Shown in pieces: positions 1 through 5,383 of a DNA stretch of 7,435 nt. This stretch comes from an uncultured Muribaculaceae bacterium (GTDB taxonomy: Bacteria; Bacteroidota; Bacteroidia; Bacteroidales; Muribaculaceae): positions 1 to 7,435 of the forward strand of contig CAJUCW010000062.1 in NCBI GenBank assembly GCA_910585275.1. Reading direction: 5' to 3'. The notes under the pieces were generated by a model that did no database searches, was not told where the DNA came from, and worked only from the letters and a program-made list of their open reading frames with translations. The translations under genes and the position numbers were made by a program. Numbering within the stretch: position 1 is the first letter of the stretch; each line of letters starts with the position of its first letter.

Positions 1-58
1 AACTACGCCCCTTATGGACTTTCACCATAGATGTATGACATGCCCGTCATACTAATAA
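1..58 (-). mobile_element. Possible 5' end of a group II intron (partial, runs off left edge)
   Basis: Read on the minus strand, this stretch contains GGTGAAAGTCC inside a short stem (TATGG at 31-27, loop TGAAAGT, CCATA at 19-15), followed by AGGGGCGTAGTT. A small stem whose loop reads GTGAAAGTCC near the 5' end is, from memory, typical of domain I in many bacterial group II introns. A further 7-bp dyad (33-39 with 46-52) lies just upstream, and a start such as GTATG near 52 would be a loose match to the GUGYG intron 5' consensus. It sits a few bases past a terminator-like hairpin (59-86), the site class that group IIC introns favour. The intron body and maturase would be outside the window, so this stays tentative. 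On the plus strand the same bases could read as the last nine codons of a protein ending at 30, which I consider less likely. Confidence 0.35.
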
Positions 59-86
59 AGCAGGCTTCTTTCACAAGAAGCCTGCT
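59..86 (-). terminator. Rho-independent terminator of the candidate non-coding RNA
   Basis: A perfect 12-bp stem (59-70 with 75-86) closes a 4-base loop. On the minus strand the loop is GTGA, a GNRA tetraloop, and the stem is followed by the T-rich run TTATTA. On the plus strand the loop is TCAC and no T-run follows, so the minus strand is the likely working direction. It lies about 240 bases downstream of the minus-strand promoter at 330-361. Confidence 0.65.
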
Positions 87-325
87 GCATTGCGAATCAA
101 AATTATTTCTACAAACCTAACATAAACGATTTATTTAATTTATCTCTCAGTGCCTGTTTTAGAACCTAAATCTTTTTTACTTTTAAGATTTCTATACTGA
201 GAAACTAACCTTAACAACCTATTTCACCTATGAAACAAAATCCTGATGTTGCGGCATCGGCTGTGCGTCTCGCCGTGTGAGCGGGTGGCTCCGGCATGGG
301 CGCCGCGTTGCCGTTATTTCCTCAT
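59..325 (-). ncRNA. Candidate structured non-coding RNA, family not recognised
   Basis: A consensus promoter (330-361) and an intrinsic terminator (59-86) on the same strand bound about 265 bases with no credible protein. The 5' part (241-310) is 70% G+C and can form several short GC stems, for example GCGGC with GCCGC and CGGCA with TGCCG. The 3' part (121-240) is 27% G+C but well paired: 7 bp (202-196 with 151-145), then 5 bp (194-190 with 164-160), then 5 bp (189-185 with 174-170) closing a 10-base loop. A smaller hairpin, TTTCA with TGAAA, lies at 221-234. It lacks the 5' signature of RNase P RNA (GAGGAAAGTCC), the SRP core and tmRNA features. A 6S-like RNA or a regulatory RNA remain possible. 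The longest minus-strand reading frame inside is 28 codons (about 296-210), without a ribosome binding site. Confidence 0.45.
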
Positions 326-329
326 GTTG

Positions 330-361
330 CAAAGTTAGTCATGATTGCCATCTTCTCCAAA
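330..361 (-). promoter_or_regulatory. Bacteroidota-type promoter for the candidate RNA
   Basis: On the minus strand the -33 box TTTG (361-358) is followed, after exactly 20 bases, by TAACTTTG (337-330), a full match to TAnnTTTG. Transcription would begin near 322-326 and run leftward into the structured region. The same decamer TAACTTTGCA occurs in the two other clear promoters of the window. Confidence 0.75.
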
Positions 362-392
362 CGATATGAGTGGTAAATTAACAGTAATATAG

Positions 393-420
393 ATGATATA
401 AATGTTAATATGATGTAAAT
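393..420. repeat. Short direct repeat ATGATRTAAAT upstream of the RNA promoter
   Basis: ATGATATAAAT (393-403) and ATGATGTAAAT (410-420) differ at one base and start 17 bases apart. They lie about 35-60 bases upstream of the -33 box of the minus-strand promoter, where an activator could bind. In such AT-rich DNA the repeat may be chance. Confidence 0.2.
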
Positions 421-445
421 TAGTGATTTGCATTTTTAAAATATA

Positions 446-473
446 GACCTCATATAAGCTGATATATGAGGTC
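446..473 (-). terminator. Rho-independent terminator of the regulator gene
   Basis: A perfect 11-bp stem (446-456 with 463-473) has a 6-base loop and is followed on the minus strand by TATATTTT. It begins 50 bases past the stop codon of the minus-strand gene ending at 524 and should end its transcript before the promoter at 330-361. Confidence 0.8.
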
Positions 474-523
474 GTAATTAGGTTTAAGGGTGCTTGTAAA
501 GTGGTAAGGGAGGCTTGGAATGC

Positions 524-2176
524 TCATCGGGGGGCATGCTGGCCGGGCACGCCCCCCTCGGCGGCGGTGTTGCCCATGGCGGCCACCTGCTTGTCGAAAT
601 TGTCGCGGTCGATGGCGCGGTTGCGCATACGGTTGCGATAGGAATAGACCGTATTGACCGAGTAGTTCAGAATTTGGGCGATGCGGTTGCTTTGGTCAAC
701 GCCCAGCCTTACGAACGCATAGATGCGAAGTTCGGGAGTGAGCGGGTCGTTGTTGGATAGCGTTATTTGTTTTTCGGGTAGCAACAGAGTGTTGATGCTT
801 TCCACAAAGTCCGGGAAAATGTCGAGGAGTGCCTTGTCGATTAGTTTATAGAATTCTTCGTTGTCGTCTTCCGTGAATTTACCGGAGCTTATCAGTTTCA
901 ATAGGTCGTCGCTTTGTCCGGCGCTGATTTTCCTTGTCACGAGTTTGGTGAGCATGTCGAGTCTGGAAGCGTAGTTGGAACATAAGCCTATAAAGTTTCC
1001 CACGTATGCTTCAAGTTTTTTCGAGGTGGAGGCAAGTTTCTTCTCGTTGGCGTGCATCCTCCGGTAGCCTCTTATCATTCCGGCAAGGGAGGCGGCTACA
1101 ATCAGGAAGAGCACGAGTGTTATGATAAGGTATATTAAAATCTGATTCTTCGAAGCGTTGATTTTGCCTCGGTATGCTTCGTCGATGACCGGCATAAGGG
1201 TGGCGATAGTGACGGTGCGCATTCTGATGTTGCCGGTGTTGGCGCCTTCGAGGGCAAAATTGATATAATTGAAGGCATTGTCAAGGTCGCCGTGCTCGTA
1301 AAGCCAATTTGCGAGCGTTGGCAGCGCGATTCCCTCTCTCACGCATCCTTTGATGTCGCTCTCGGCAGCGAGAGCGAGTTTTATGGCATATCCCTTGAAA
1401 TCACCTTTGCTTTTATATACTTCCGCAAGTTGGAAAGCGGCCATTCCATAGAGGTTGCTTTCCGCCGGAAGCAGCTTCATCAGATTCTCCAGATTGGTCT
1501 TGGCCTGAGACATGCGTCCTTCGCTCACGAGGTGTTCGCAGCGTATGAACTTATAAAAGTCGTCGTCTTTTGGCAGGTATGCAAGCAGGCTGTCGTCGCA
1601 GGCTATGTAATAGTTGCGGTAGCGTTCGGCAAGAATGCCGTGGTCTTGCACGTATGCCAGCATATAGGAATAGAGCATCCGCGACGATTTCCAAAATTCT
1701 ATTTTCTCGGAAATGCTTTTCACGGAGTGCTTGATGGAGTCTATGGTATGGGTGGCGGGGATGAACAGCCCTGCCGTGCTCATGGCATTGGCTATGGCGA
1801 GATGCCCGCGCGTCTTGAGCCCGGCTGAGTCTTCCGGGGCGAGACGGAGGGCGCGGAAGGCGTAGAATAGAGAGGAATCGGCGTTGACTTGCCTGTATTG
1901 CTCTGTAAGTTTAAACGATATCATGCATTGCTCGAGCCTGTCGGGTGCTTCCGAAAGTTCTTTTTTGAGGGAATCGAAGGTTTGTTCTTTCTTTTCCTGA
2001 TACTTTGATGCTTCGGCAATGGCACGGTTGAGGCGGCTCAACGCCTGGTCGGGCAAAAGGGAACCTGAATCGGGCAGTTTGTCTTGGCTCAATGAGCAGG
2101 CAACGGCGGCAAGCAGTGTCAAGATGACGGACGCCGTCGGCAGTAGATGTTTTTTTAGAGTCAACATGGAGCGCAT
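524..2176 (-). CDS. Membrane-bound TPR/HTH regulator-like protein (DUF6377 type)
   Basis: A protein of 550 residues. Residues 7-27 form a hydrophobic N-terminal signal ending LLAAVAC, which could be a lipoprotein signal with Cys27, although Ala at -3 is not ideal, or an ordinary export signal. Residues about 45-335 are helical with TPR-like spacing (for example AAFQLAEVYKSKGDF and ANWLYEHGDLDNAFNYI) and would lie in the periplasm. One clear membrane span follows (346-367), then a basic, probably coiled-coil stretch (368-392). The C-terminus (479-522) has a LuxR-like helix-turn-helix: LTPELRIYAFVRLG, then RIAQILNYSVNTVYSYRNRMR. The order sensor-span-HTH fits the Bacteroidota DUF6377 family, thought to act as membrane-tethered transcription regulators. 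Ligand and target are not visible. The first ATG (2176) is used; Met4 is an alternative. The gene has its own promoter (2238-2269) and terminator (446-473). Confidence 0.85.
   Translation of the reverse strand: MRSMLTLKKHLLPTASVILTLLAAVACSLSQDKLPDSGSLLPDQALSRLNRAIAEASKYQEKKEQTFDSLKKELSEAPDRLEQCMISFKLTEQYRQVNADSSLFYAFRALRLAPEDSAGLKTRGHLAIANAMSTAGLFIPATHTIDSIKHSVKSISEKIEFWKSSRMLYSYMLAYVQDHGILAERYRNYYIACDDSLLAYLPKDDDFYKFIRCEHLVSEGRMSQAKTNLENLMKLLPAESNLYGMAAFQLAEVYKSKGDFKGYAIKLALAAESDIKGCVREGIALPTLANWLYEHGDLDNAFNYINFALEGANTGNIRMRTVTIATLMPVIDEAYRGKINASKNQILIYLIITLVLFLIVAASLAGMIRGYRRMHANEKKLASTSKKLEAYVGNFIGLCSNYASRLDMLTKLVTRKISAGQSDDLLKLISSGKFTEDDNEEFYKLIDKALLDIFPDFVESINTLLLPEKQITLSNNDPLTPELRIYAFVRLGVDQSNRIAQILNYSVNTVYSYRNRMRNRAIDRDNFDKQVAAMGNTAAEGGVPGQHAPR
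529..557 (-). other. GC-rich hairpin in the last codons of the regulator gene
   Basis: GGGGGGC (529-535) pairs with GCCCCCC (551-557), and TGC (537-539) can pair with GCA (547-549) inside. The hairpin covers the codons of the final ten residues, just before the stop at 524-526. No T-run follows on either strand, so it is not a classical terminator. It could stabilise the mRNA 3' end or simply reflect the codons of the Pro/Gly-rich tail. Confidence 0.4.
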
Positions 2177-2233
2177 GGCTTTCAGATACTTTCAAATAAT
2201 TGAGGTGTCAGGTTTGTGCCGATGTGGTGTCGG

Positions 2234-2265
2234 TATGCAAAGTTAAGGAATTTTTATTAATTTTG
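2234..2265 (+). promoter_or_regulatory. Divergent promoter of the peptidase-dusB-GIN-flippase operon
   Basis: TAATTTTG (2258-2265) matches TAnnTTTG. The -33 position holds TATG (2234-2237), 20 bases upstream, a 3 of 4 match to TTTG. The start codon follows at 2299. The element interleaves with the minus-strand promoter: each -33 position lies next to the other's -7 box. Confidence 0.55.
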
Positions 2266-2269
2266 CACA
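2238..2269 (-). promoter_or_regulatory. Promoter of the regulator gene
   Basis: TAACTTTG (2245-2238, minus strand) matches TAnnTTTG fully. Twenty bases upstream is TGTG (2269-2266), a 3 of 4 match to the -33 TTTG. The start codon at 2176 is about 60 bases downstream, giving a leader of roughly 55 bases. Confidence 0.65.
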
Positions 2270-2294
2270 TTAACTGATTTTGAAAAGTTAAGGA
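2239..2294 (+). repeat. Direct repeat AAAGTTAAGGA in the divergent region
   Basis: The 11-mer occurs at 2239-2249 and 2284-2294, 45 bases start to start, each copy followed by a T-rich run. The first copy overlaps the minus-strand -7 box. The second supplies the Shine-Dalgarno-like TAAGGA (2289-2294), four bases before the peptidase start codon. It could be a two-site operator or a small duplication. Confidence 0.35.
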
Positions 2295-2298
2295 TTTT

Positions 2299-3525
2299 AT
2301 GACTGACCAACCATATACGGTTTTTACCCTTCCCAACGGACTCCGCACCGTGTGCTGGCACACCGACGGGCTCGTGAGCTACATAGGGATTGCTGTGAAC
2401 GCCGGTAGCCGCGACGAGGATTCTTGTCATTACGGCCTTGCCCATTTTGTGGAACATACCATTTTTAAAGGGACTGCTAAAAGGAGGAGCTGGCAGGTTT
2501 CAAACCGTATGGAAGCGGTAGGCGGCGAGCTCAATGCATATACCTCCAAGGAGGAGACTATGGTCTATACCAATGCACCGACCGGATATGAGGAGCGGGC
2601 TGTTGAACTTCTTGCCGACCTGATTTCTTCCAGCGTGTTCCCTCCTGACGAGATTGACCGCGAGAGGGAAGTGGTGATTGAGGAAATCAACAGTTATCTC
2701 GACTCTCCGTCTGATTCCGTTTACGACGAGTTTGAAGAACTGGCGTATGCCGGTTCCGGCCTTGCCCACAACATCCTCGGCGATGCTGCAAGTGTGCGCG
2801 GACTCACCGGTGCCGACTGCAGGGAGTTTATCGACAGTTTCTATACACCGGCTGAAATGGTGGCATATTGTTGCTCTCCTCTTGACCCTGACAAAATCAG
2901 GAAACTGATGGAGCGCCATTTCGGTTCCCTTCATTTTGCCGACACTCCCAGAAGGAGGGTTGCCCCTCCTGCGATGTCGCCTTTCGAGTTGCGCCGCGAC
3001 CGTGGCAACCATCAGGCCAATACCATAATAGGTGCGAGAGTGTTCGGCAGGCGCGATCCTCGCCGTTTCGCGCTTTTCCTTCTCAACAATTATCTCGGTG
3101 GACCATGCATGAACTCTCGCCTTAACCGTGAACTTCGTGAGAAAAGGGGATATGTATATACGGTAGATAGCAGTGTGAGCCTCATGAGCGACAGTGGGCT
3201 ATGGCTCGTTTATTTCGGTTGCGATCCTTCCGCTGTAGGGAAATGCCGGCGTATCGTCTTCAACGAACTTGACAGGCTTGCGCAGTCGGCTATGTCGGAA
3301 TCTGCTCTCGAAAAGATAAAGCGCCAGTATTGCGGACAGCTTCTTGTGAGTTCCGACCATCGTGAGAACCGTGCCATGGCTTTGGCGAAAAGTCTGCTTT
3401 ATTACGGAGATATCTGCGATATCGCTTCTACGGCAGAGGCAATCAGGACGGTGACACCCGCGCAGTTCAGGGAAGTGGCTGAGCTTTTGGCACCTTCGGC
3501 CTGTGGTTCGCTTACGCTTGTGTGA
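2299..3525 (+). CDS. M16B family zinc metallopeptidase
   Basis: A 408-residue peptidase of the pitrilysin/processing-peptidase family, in the usual size range for single-chain M16B enzymes such as YmxG/PepR. The inverted zinc motif HFVEH is at residues 49-53 (two His ligands, with Glu52 as the general base), in the context GLAHFVEHTIFKGT. The third ligand should be Glu128 or Glu129 in VVIEEI, about 76 residues later. The second half carries LNRELREKRGYVYTV (about 274-289), whose Arg/Tyr pair helps hold substrate in active family members. There is no signal peptide, so it probably acts in the cytosol on peptides or small unfolded proteins. The ATG is preceded by TAAGGA at good spacing. It is the first gene of the plus-strand operon, 30 bases before dusB. 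Family is sure, substrate unknown. Confidence 0.93.
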   Translation: MTDQPYTVFTLPNGLRTVCWHTDGLVSYIGIAVNAGSRDEDSCHYGLAHFVEHTIFKGTAKRRSWQVSNRMEAVGGELNAYTSKEETMVYTNAPTGYEERAVELLADLISSSVFPPDEIDREREVVIEEINSYLDSPSDSVYDEFEELAYAGSGLAHNILGDAASVRGLTGADCREFIDSFYTPAEMVAYCCSPLDPDKIRKLMERHFGSLHFADTPRRRVAPPAMSPFELRRDRGNHQANTIIGARVFGRRDPRRFALFLLNNYLGGPCMNSRLNRELREKRGYVYTVDSSVSLMSDSGLWLVYFGCDPSAVGKCRRIVFNELDRLAQSAMSESALEKIKRQYCGQLLVSSDHRENRAMALAKSLLYYGDICDIASTAEAIRTVTPAQFREVAELLAPSACGSLTLV

Positions 3526-3555
3526 CGATATCGGTATGGTTAAAACTACTTTTTG

Positions 3556-4536
3556 ATGAAAATTGGAAACATTGATCTTGGAGACAAGCCTGTGATGCTT
3601 GCCCCGATGGAGGACGTAACCGACCCTTCATTCCGTCTTATCTGCCACGAGCAGGGGGCGGCGATGGTTTACACTGAGTTCGTTTCGTCGGAAGCGCTTG
3701 TGCGTAACATCGCTTCCACGGCGAGAAAACTGCATATCGACGACCGTGAACGCCCTGTGGCCATACAGATTTATGGCCGCGACCCGGAAGCCATGGTAGA
3801 GGCGGCGAAAATGGTGGAAGACGCCGGGCCTGACCTTATCGACATCAATTTCGGTTGTCCCGTGAAGAAAGTGGCGGGGAAGGGAGCCGGTGCCGGTATG
3901 TTGCGCGATATTCCCAAGATGCTCGCCATAACGGAGGCGGTGGTGAAGGCGGTGAGTCTTCCCGTTACAGTCAAAACGAGGCTCGGCTGGGATTGTGAGA
4001 ACAAAATCATTACCGACCTCGGTCCGCGCCTTCAGGATTGCGGTATAGCCGCAATCACGGTGCATGGGCGCACGCGTTCGCAGATGTACACCGGTGAGGC
4101 CGACTGGACGCTTATTGGCGAACTCAAGGCCGACCCGCGCATTGAGATTCCCGTAATAGGCAACGGCGATGTCACCACTCCGGAGCGCGCGGCGGATGTG
4201 TTTGAAAAATATGGTGTTGACGGCATTATGATCGGTAGGGGAGCCATCGGTTCCACATGGATTTTTCATGACGTGTGTCAATACCTGAAGGAGGGGCGGT
4301 GGACTCCTTTGCCCGACGCCGATAAGTTTGCGCTTATCCGCAGGCAGATAAAGGAGAGCATCGACCGCATCGACGAATATCGTGGCATCTTGCATATAAG
4401 GCGCCATCTTGCCGCTACGCCCCTTTTCAAAGGGCTTCCCGACTTCCGTCAGACGAGAATCAGGATGCTCAGGGCGGAAACGGCTGACGAACTTGGACAT
4501 ATAATCAGTGAAATAGAAGAAAAATACTTCGGCTAA
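3556..4536 (+). CDS. dusB: tRNA-dihydrouridine synthase B
   Basis: A flavin-dependent enzyme that reduces specific uridines of the tRNA D-loop to dihydrouridine, using FMN and NADPH. It has 326 residues, a normal length. Features along a TIM barrel: FMN-binding LAPMEDVTDPSFR near the start, the catalytic Cys101 in NFGCPVKKV followed by GKGAGAGML, KTRLG (140-144), HGRTRSQMY (170-178) with the conserved His and Arg, GNGD (202-205) and GRG (227-229) for phosphate binding. The C-terminal helical tRNA-binding domain includes RRHLA. I start it at the ATG at 3556; the TTG three bases upstream is in frame but less likely. The 30-base gap from the peptidase suggests co-transcription. The DusB subtype is judged from overall resemblance. 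Confidence 0.93.
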   Translation: MKIGNIDLGDKPVMLAPMEDVTDPSFRLICHEQGAAMVYTEFVSSEALVRNIASTARKLHIDDRERPVAIQIYGRDPEAMVEAAKMVEDAGPDLIDINFGCPVKKVAGKGAGAGMLRDIPKMLAITEAVVKAVSLPVTVKTRLGWDCENKIITDLGPRLQDCGIAAITVHGRTRSQMYTGEADWTLIGELKADPRIEIPVIGNGDVTTPERAADVFEKYGVDGIMIGRGAIGSTWIFHDVCQYLKEGRWTPLPDADKFALIRRQIKESIDRIDEYRGILHIRRHLAATPLFKGLPDFRQTRIRMLRAETADELGHIISEIEEKYFG

Positions 4537-4571
4537 TTAGGGATGTAAATCCGTTATATAGGTGTATTATC

Positions 4572-4591
4572 CCGGTCGAGATGTCGGCCGG
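4572..4591 (+). terminator. Hairpin between dusB and the GIN-domain gene, possible attenuator
   Basis: CCGGTCGA (4572-4579) pairs with TCGGCCGG (4584-4591) in 8 bp including one G-U, with loop GATG. The T-rich ATTATTTTGATT follows three bases later. It lies 35 bases after the dusB stop and 18 bases before the next start codon. A partial terminator that lowers expression of the two downstream genes would fit. The T-run is not immediate, so termination may be weak. Confidence 0.4.
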
Positions 4592-4609
4592 ACCATTATT
4601 TTGATTGCT

Positions 4610-5383
4610 ATGAATAGATTTTTACTTATGTTGTTGGCTGTGGCCGGGATGTTTTCGACACAGGCGCAGATTATGGAGAGGTATAAGGTGGAGGTCGGAC
4701 AGTTTGACAAACTGAAGGTGACAGACAATGTGAATGTAGTTTACCGTTGTCTTCCGGATTCCAGCGGATACATCCAGTATGTCGGTAGCAAGGAGTTTGC
4801 CGATGCGTTTATCATAACCCCCAAGAACGGCACCTTGAAAATACAGGTCTCTACTGAAGACGTAGGCAACCCCGATCTTCCCACGCTCTTCGTTTATTCC
4901 GATTTCCTTACTTCGGTTGAGAATTCTTCGTCGTTCTCGGTGACGGTGGAGAATCCTGCCCCCTGTGCAGAATTCAGCGCCAAGGAAATCGGCAACGGTT
5001 CTATTACCGTTGAAAATCTGAAGGCCAATGTGGTGAAGGCTACCATAGCCACCGGGAAAGGCACGGTCAACATTTCGGGCAAATGCCAGGAGGCGGAGTT
5101 TAAGATGGTGGGTACGGGTGTGATTTCGGCAGACCGTCTGGAGGCCAACGACGTGAAATGTCTGATTCTCGGAAGCGGCTCGATAGGGTGCTGGCCTGTG
5201 GAAAAGATGTCGGTGAAAGGTATCGGCTCTACCAAGATTTATTATAAAGGCGACCCCGTGGTGAAGAAATCGGGTGGCGGCAAGGTGTTCCGGCTTCCGG
5301 AAGGGGAGAGGCTCGACACCATAGTGGTGGAAGAATCTGACGAAGACGCAACGACTGCATCCGACGAGGAAGATGAAGAATGA
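4610..5383 (+). CDS. Secreted GIN-domain (DUF2807) protein with acidic tail
   Basis: A protein of 257 residues. Residues 1-20 are a signal peptide ending STQAQ, so it is exported. The rest resembles the GIN (DUF2807) fold, a right-handed beta-helix common in Bacteroidota: the entry FDKLKVTDNVNVVY (32-45) is typical. Five rung-like motifs G-x-G follow at 128, 149, 168, 188 and 204 (GNG, GKG, GTG, GSG, GIG), 16-21 residues apart. It has five cysteines (47, 119, 159, 184, 194) and ends in a very acidic tail (241-257, ten Asp/Glu). I start it at the ATG at 4610, which gives a clean signal peptide; an in-frame GTG at 4562 would add 16 residues before it and cross the intergenic hairpin. The last 11 bases overlap the flippase start. 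Family members have no agreed function; the location is periplasmic or surface. Confidence 0.85.
   Translation: MNRFLLMLLAVAGMFSTQAQIMERYKVEVGQFDKLKVTDNVNVVYRCLPDSSGYIQYVGSKEFADAFIITPKNGTLKIQVSTEDVGNPDLPTLFVYSDFLTSVENSSSFSVTVENPAPCAEFSAKEIGNGSITVENLKANVVKATIATGKGTVNISGKCQEAEFKMVGTGVISADRLEANDVKCLILGSGSIGCWPVEKMSVKGIGSTKIYYKGDPVVKKSGGGKVFRLPEGERLDTIVVEESDEDATTASDEEDEE

Noticed and set aside
1..30. Last nine codons of a plus-strand protein ending NYAPYGLSP at the left edge
   Set aside because: Too short to support. The same bases on the minus strand look more like group II intron domain I.
230..280. Plus-strand 16-codon frame starting MKQNPD
   Set aside because: Very short, with no supported promoter, and antisense to the RNA candidate. 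Its leader-like upstream sequence is mentioned as a finding instead.
210..296. Minus-strand 28-codon frame inside the RNA candidate
   Set aside because: No ribosome binding site and a GC-rich folded region at the start. The composition is Arg/Ala/Pro-rich, as expected of chance frames in GC-rich DNA.
3628..4500. Long minus-strand open frame of 290 codons opposite dusB
   Set aside because: A shadow of dusB, whose catalytic motifs are intact on the plus strand. The antisense product is rich in Arg and His with no domain.
4596..4603. Promoter-like TTATTTTG just before the GIN-domain gene
   Set aside because: The second base departs from TAnnTTTG, and a start site there would fall at or inside the start codon.
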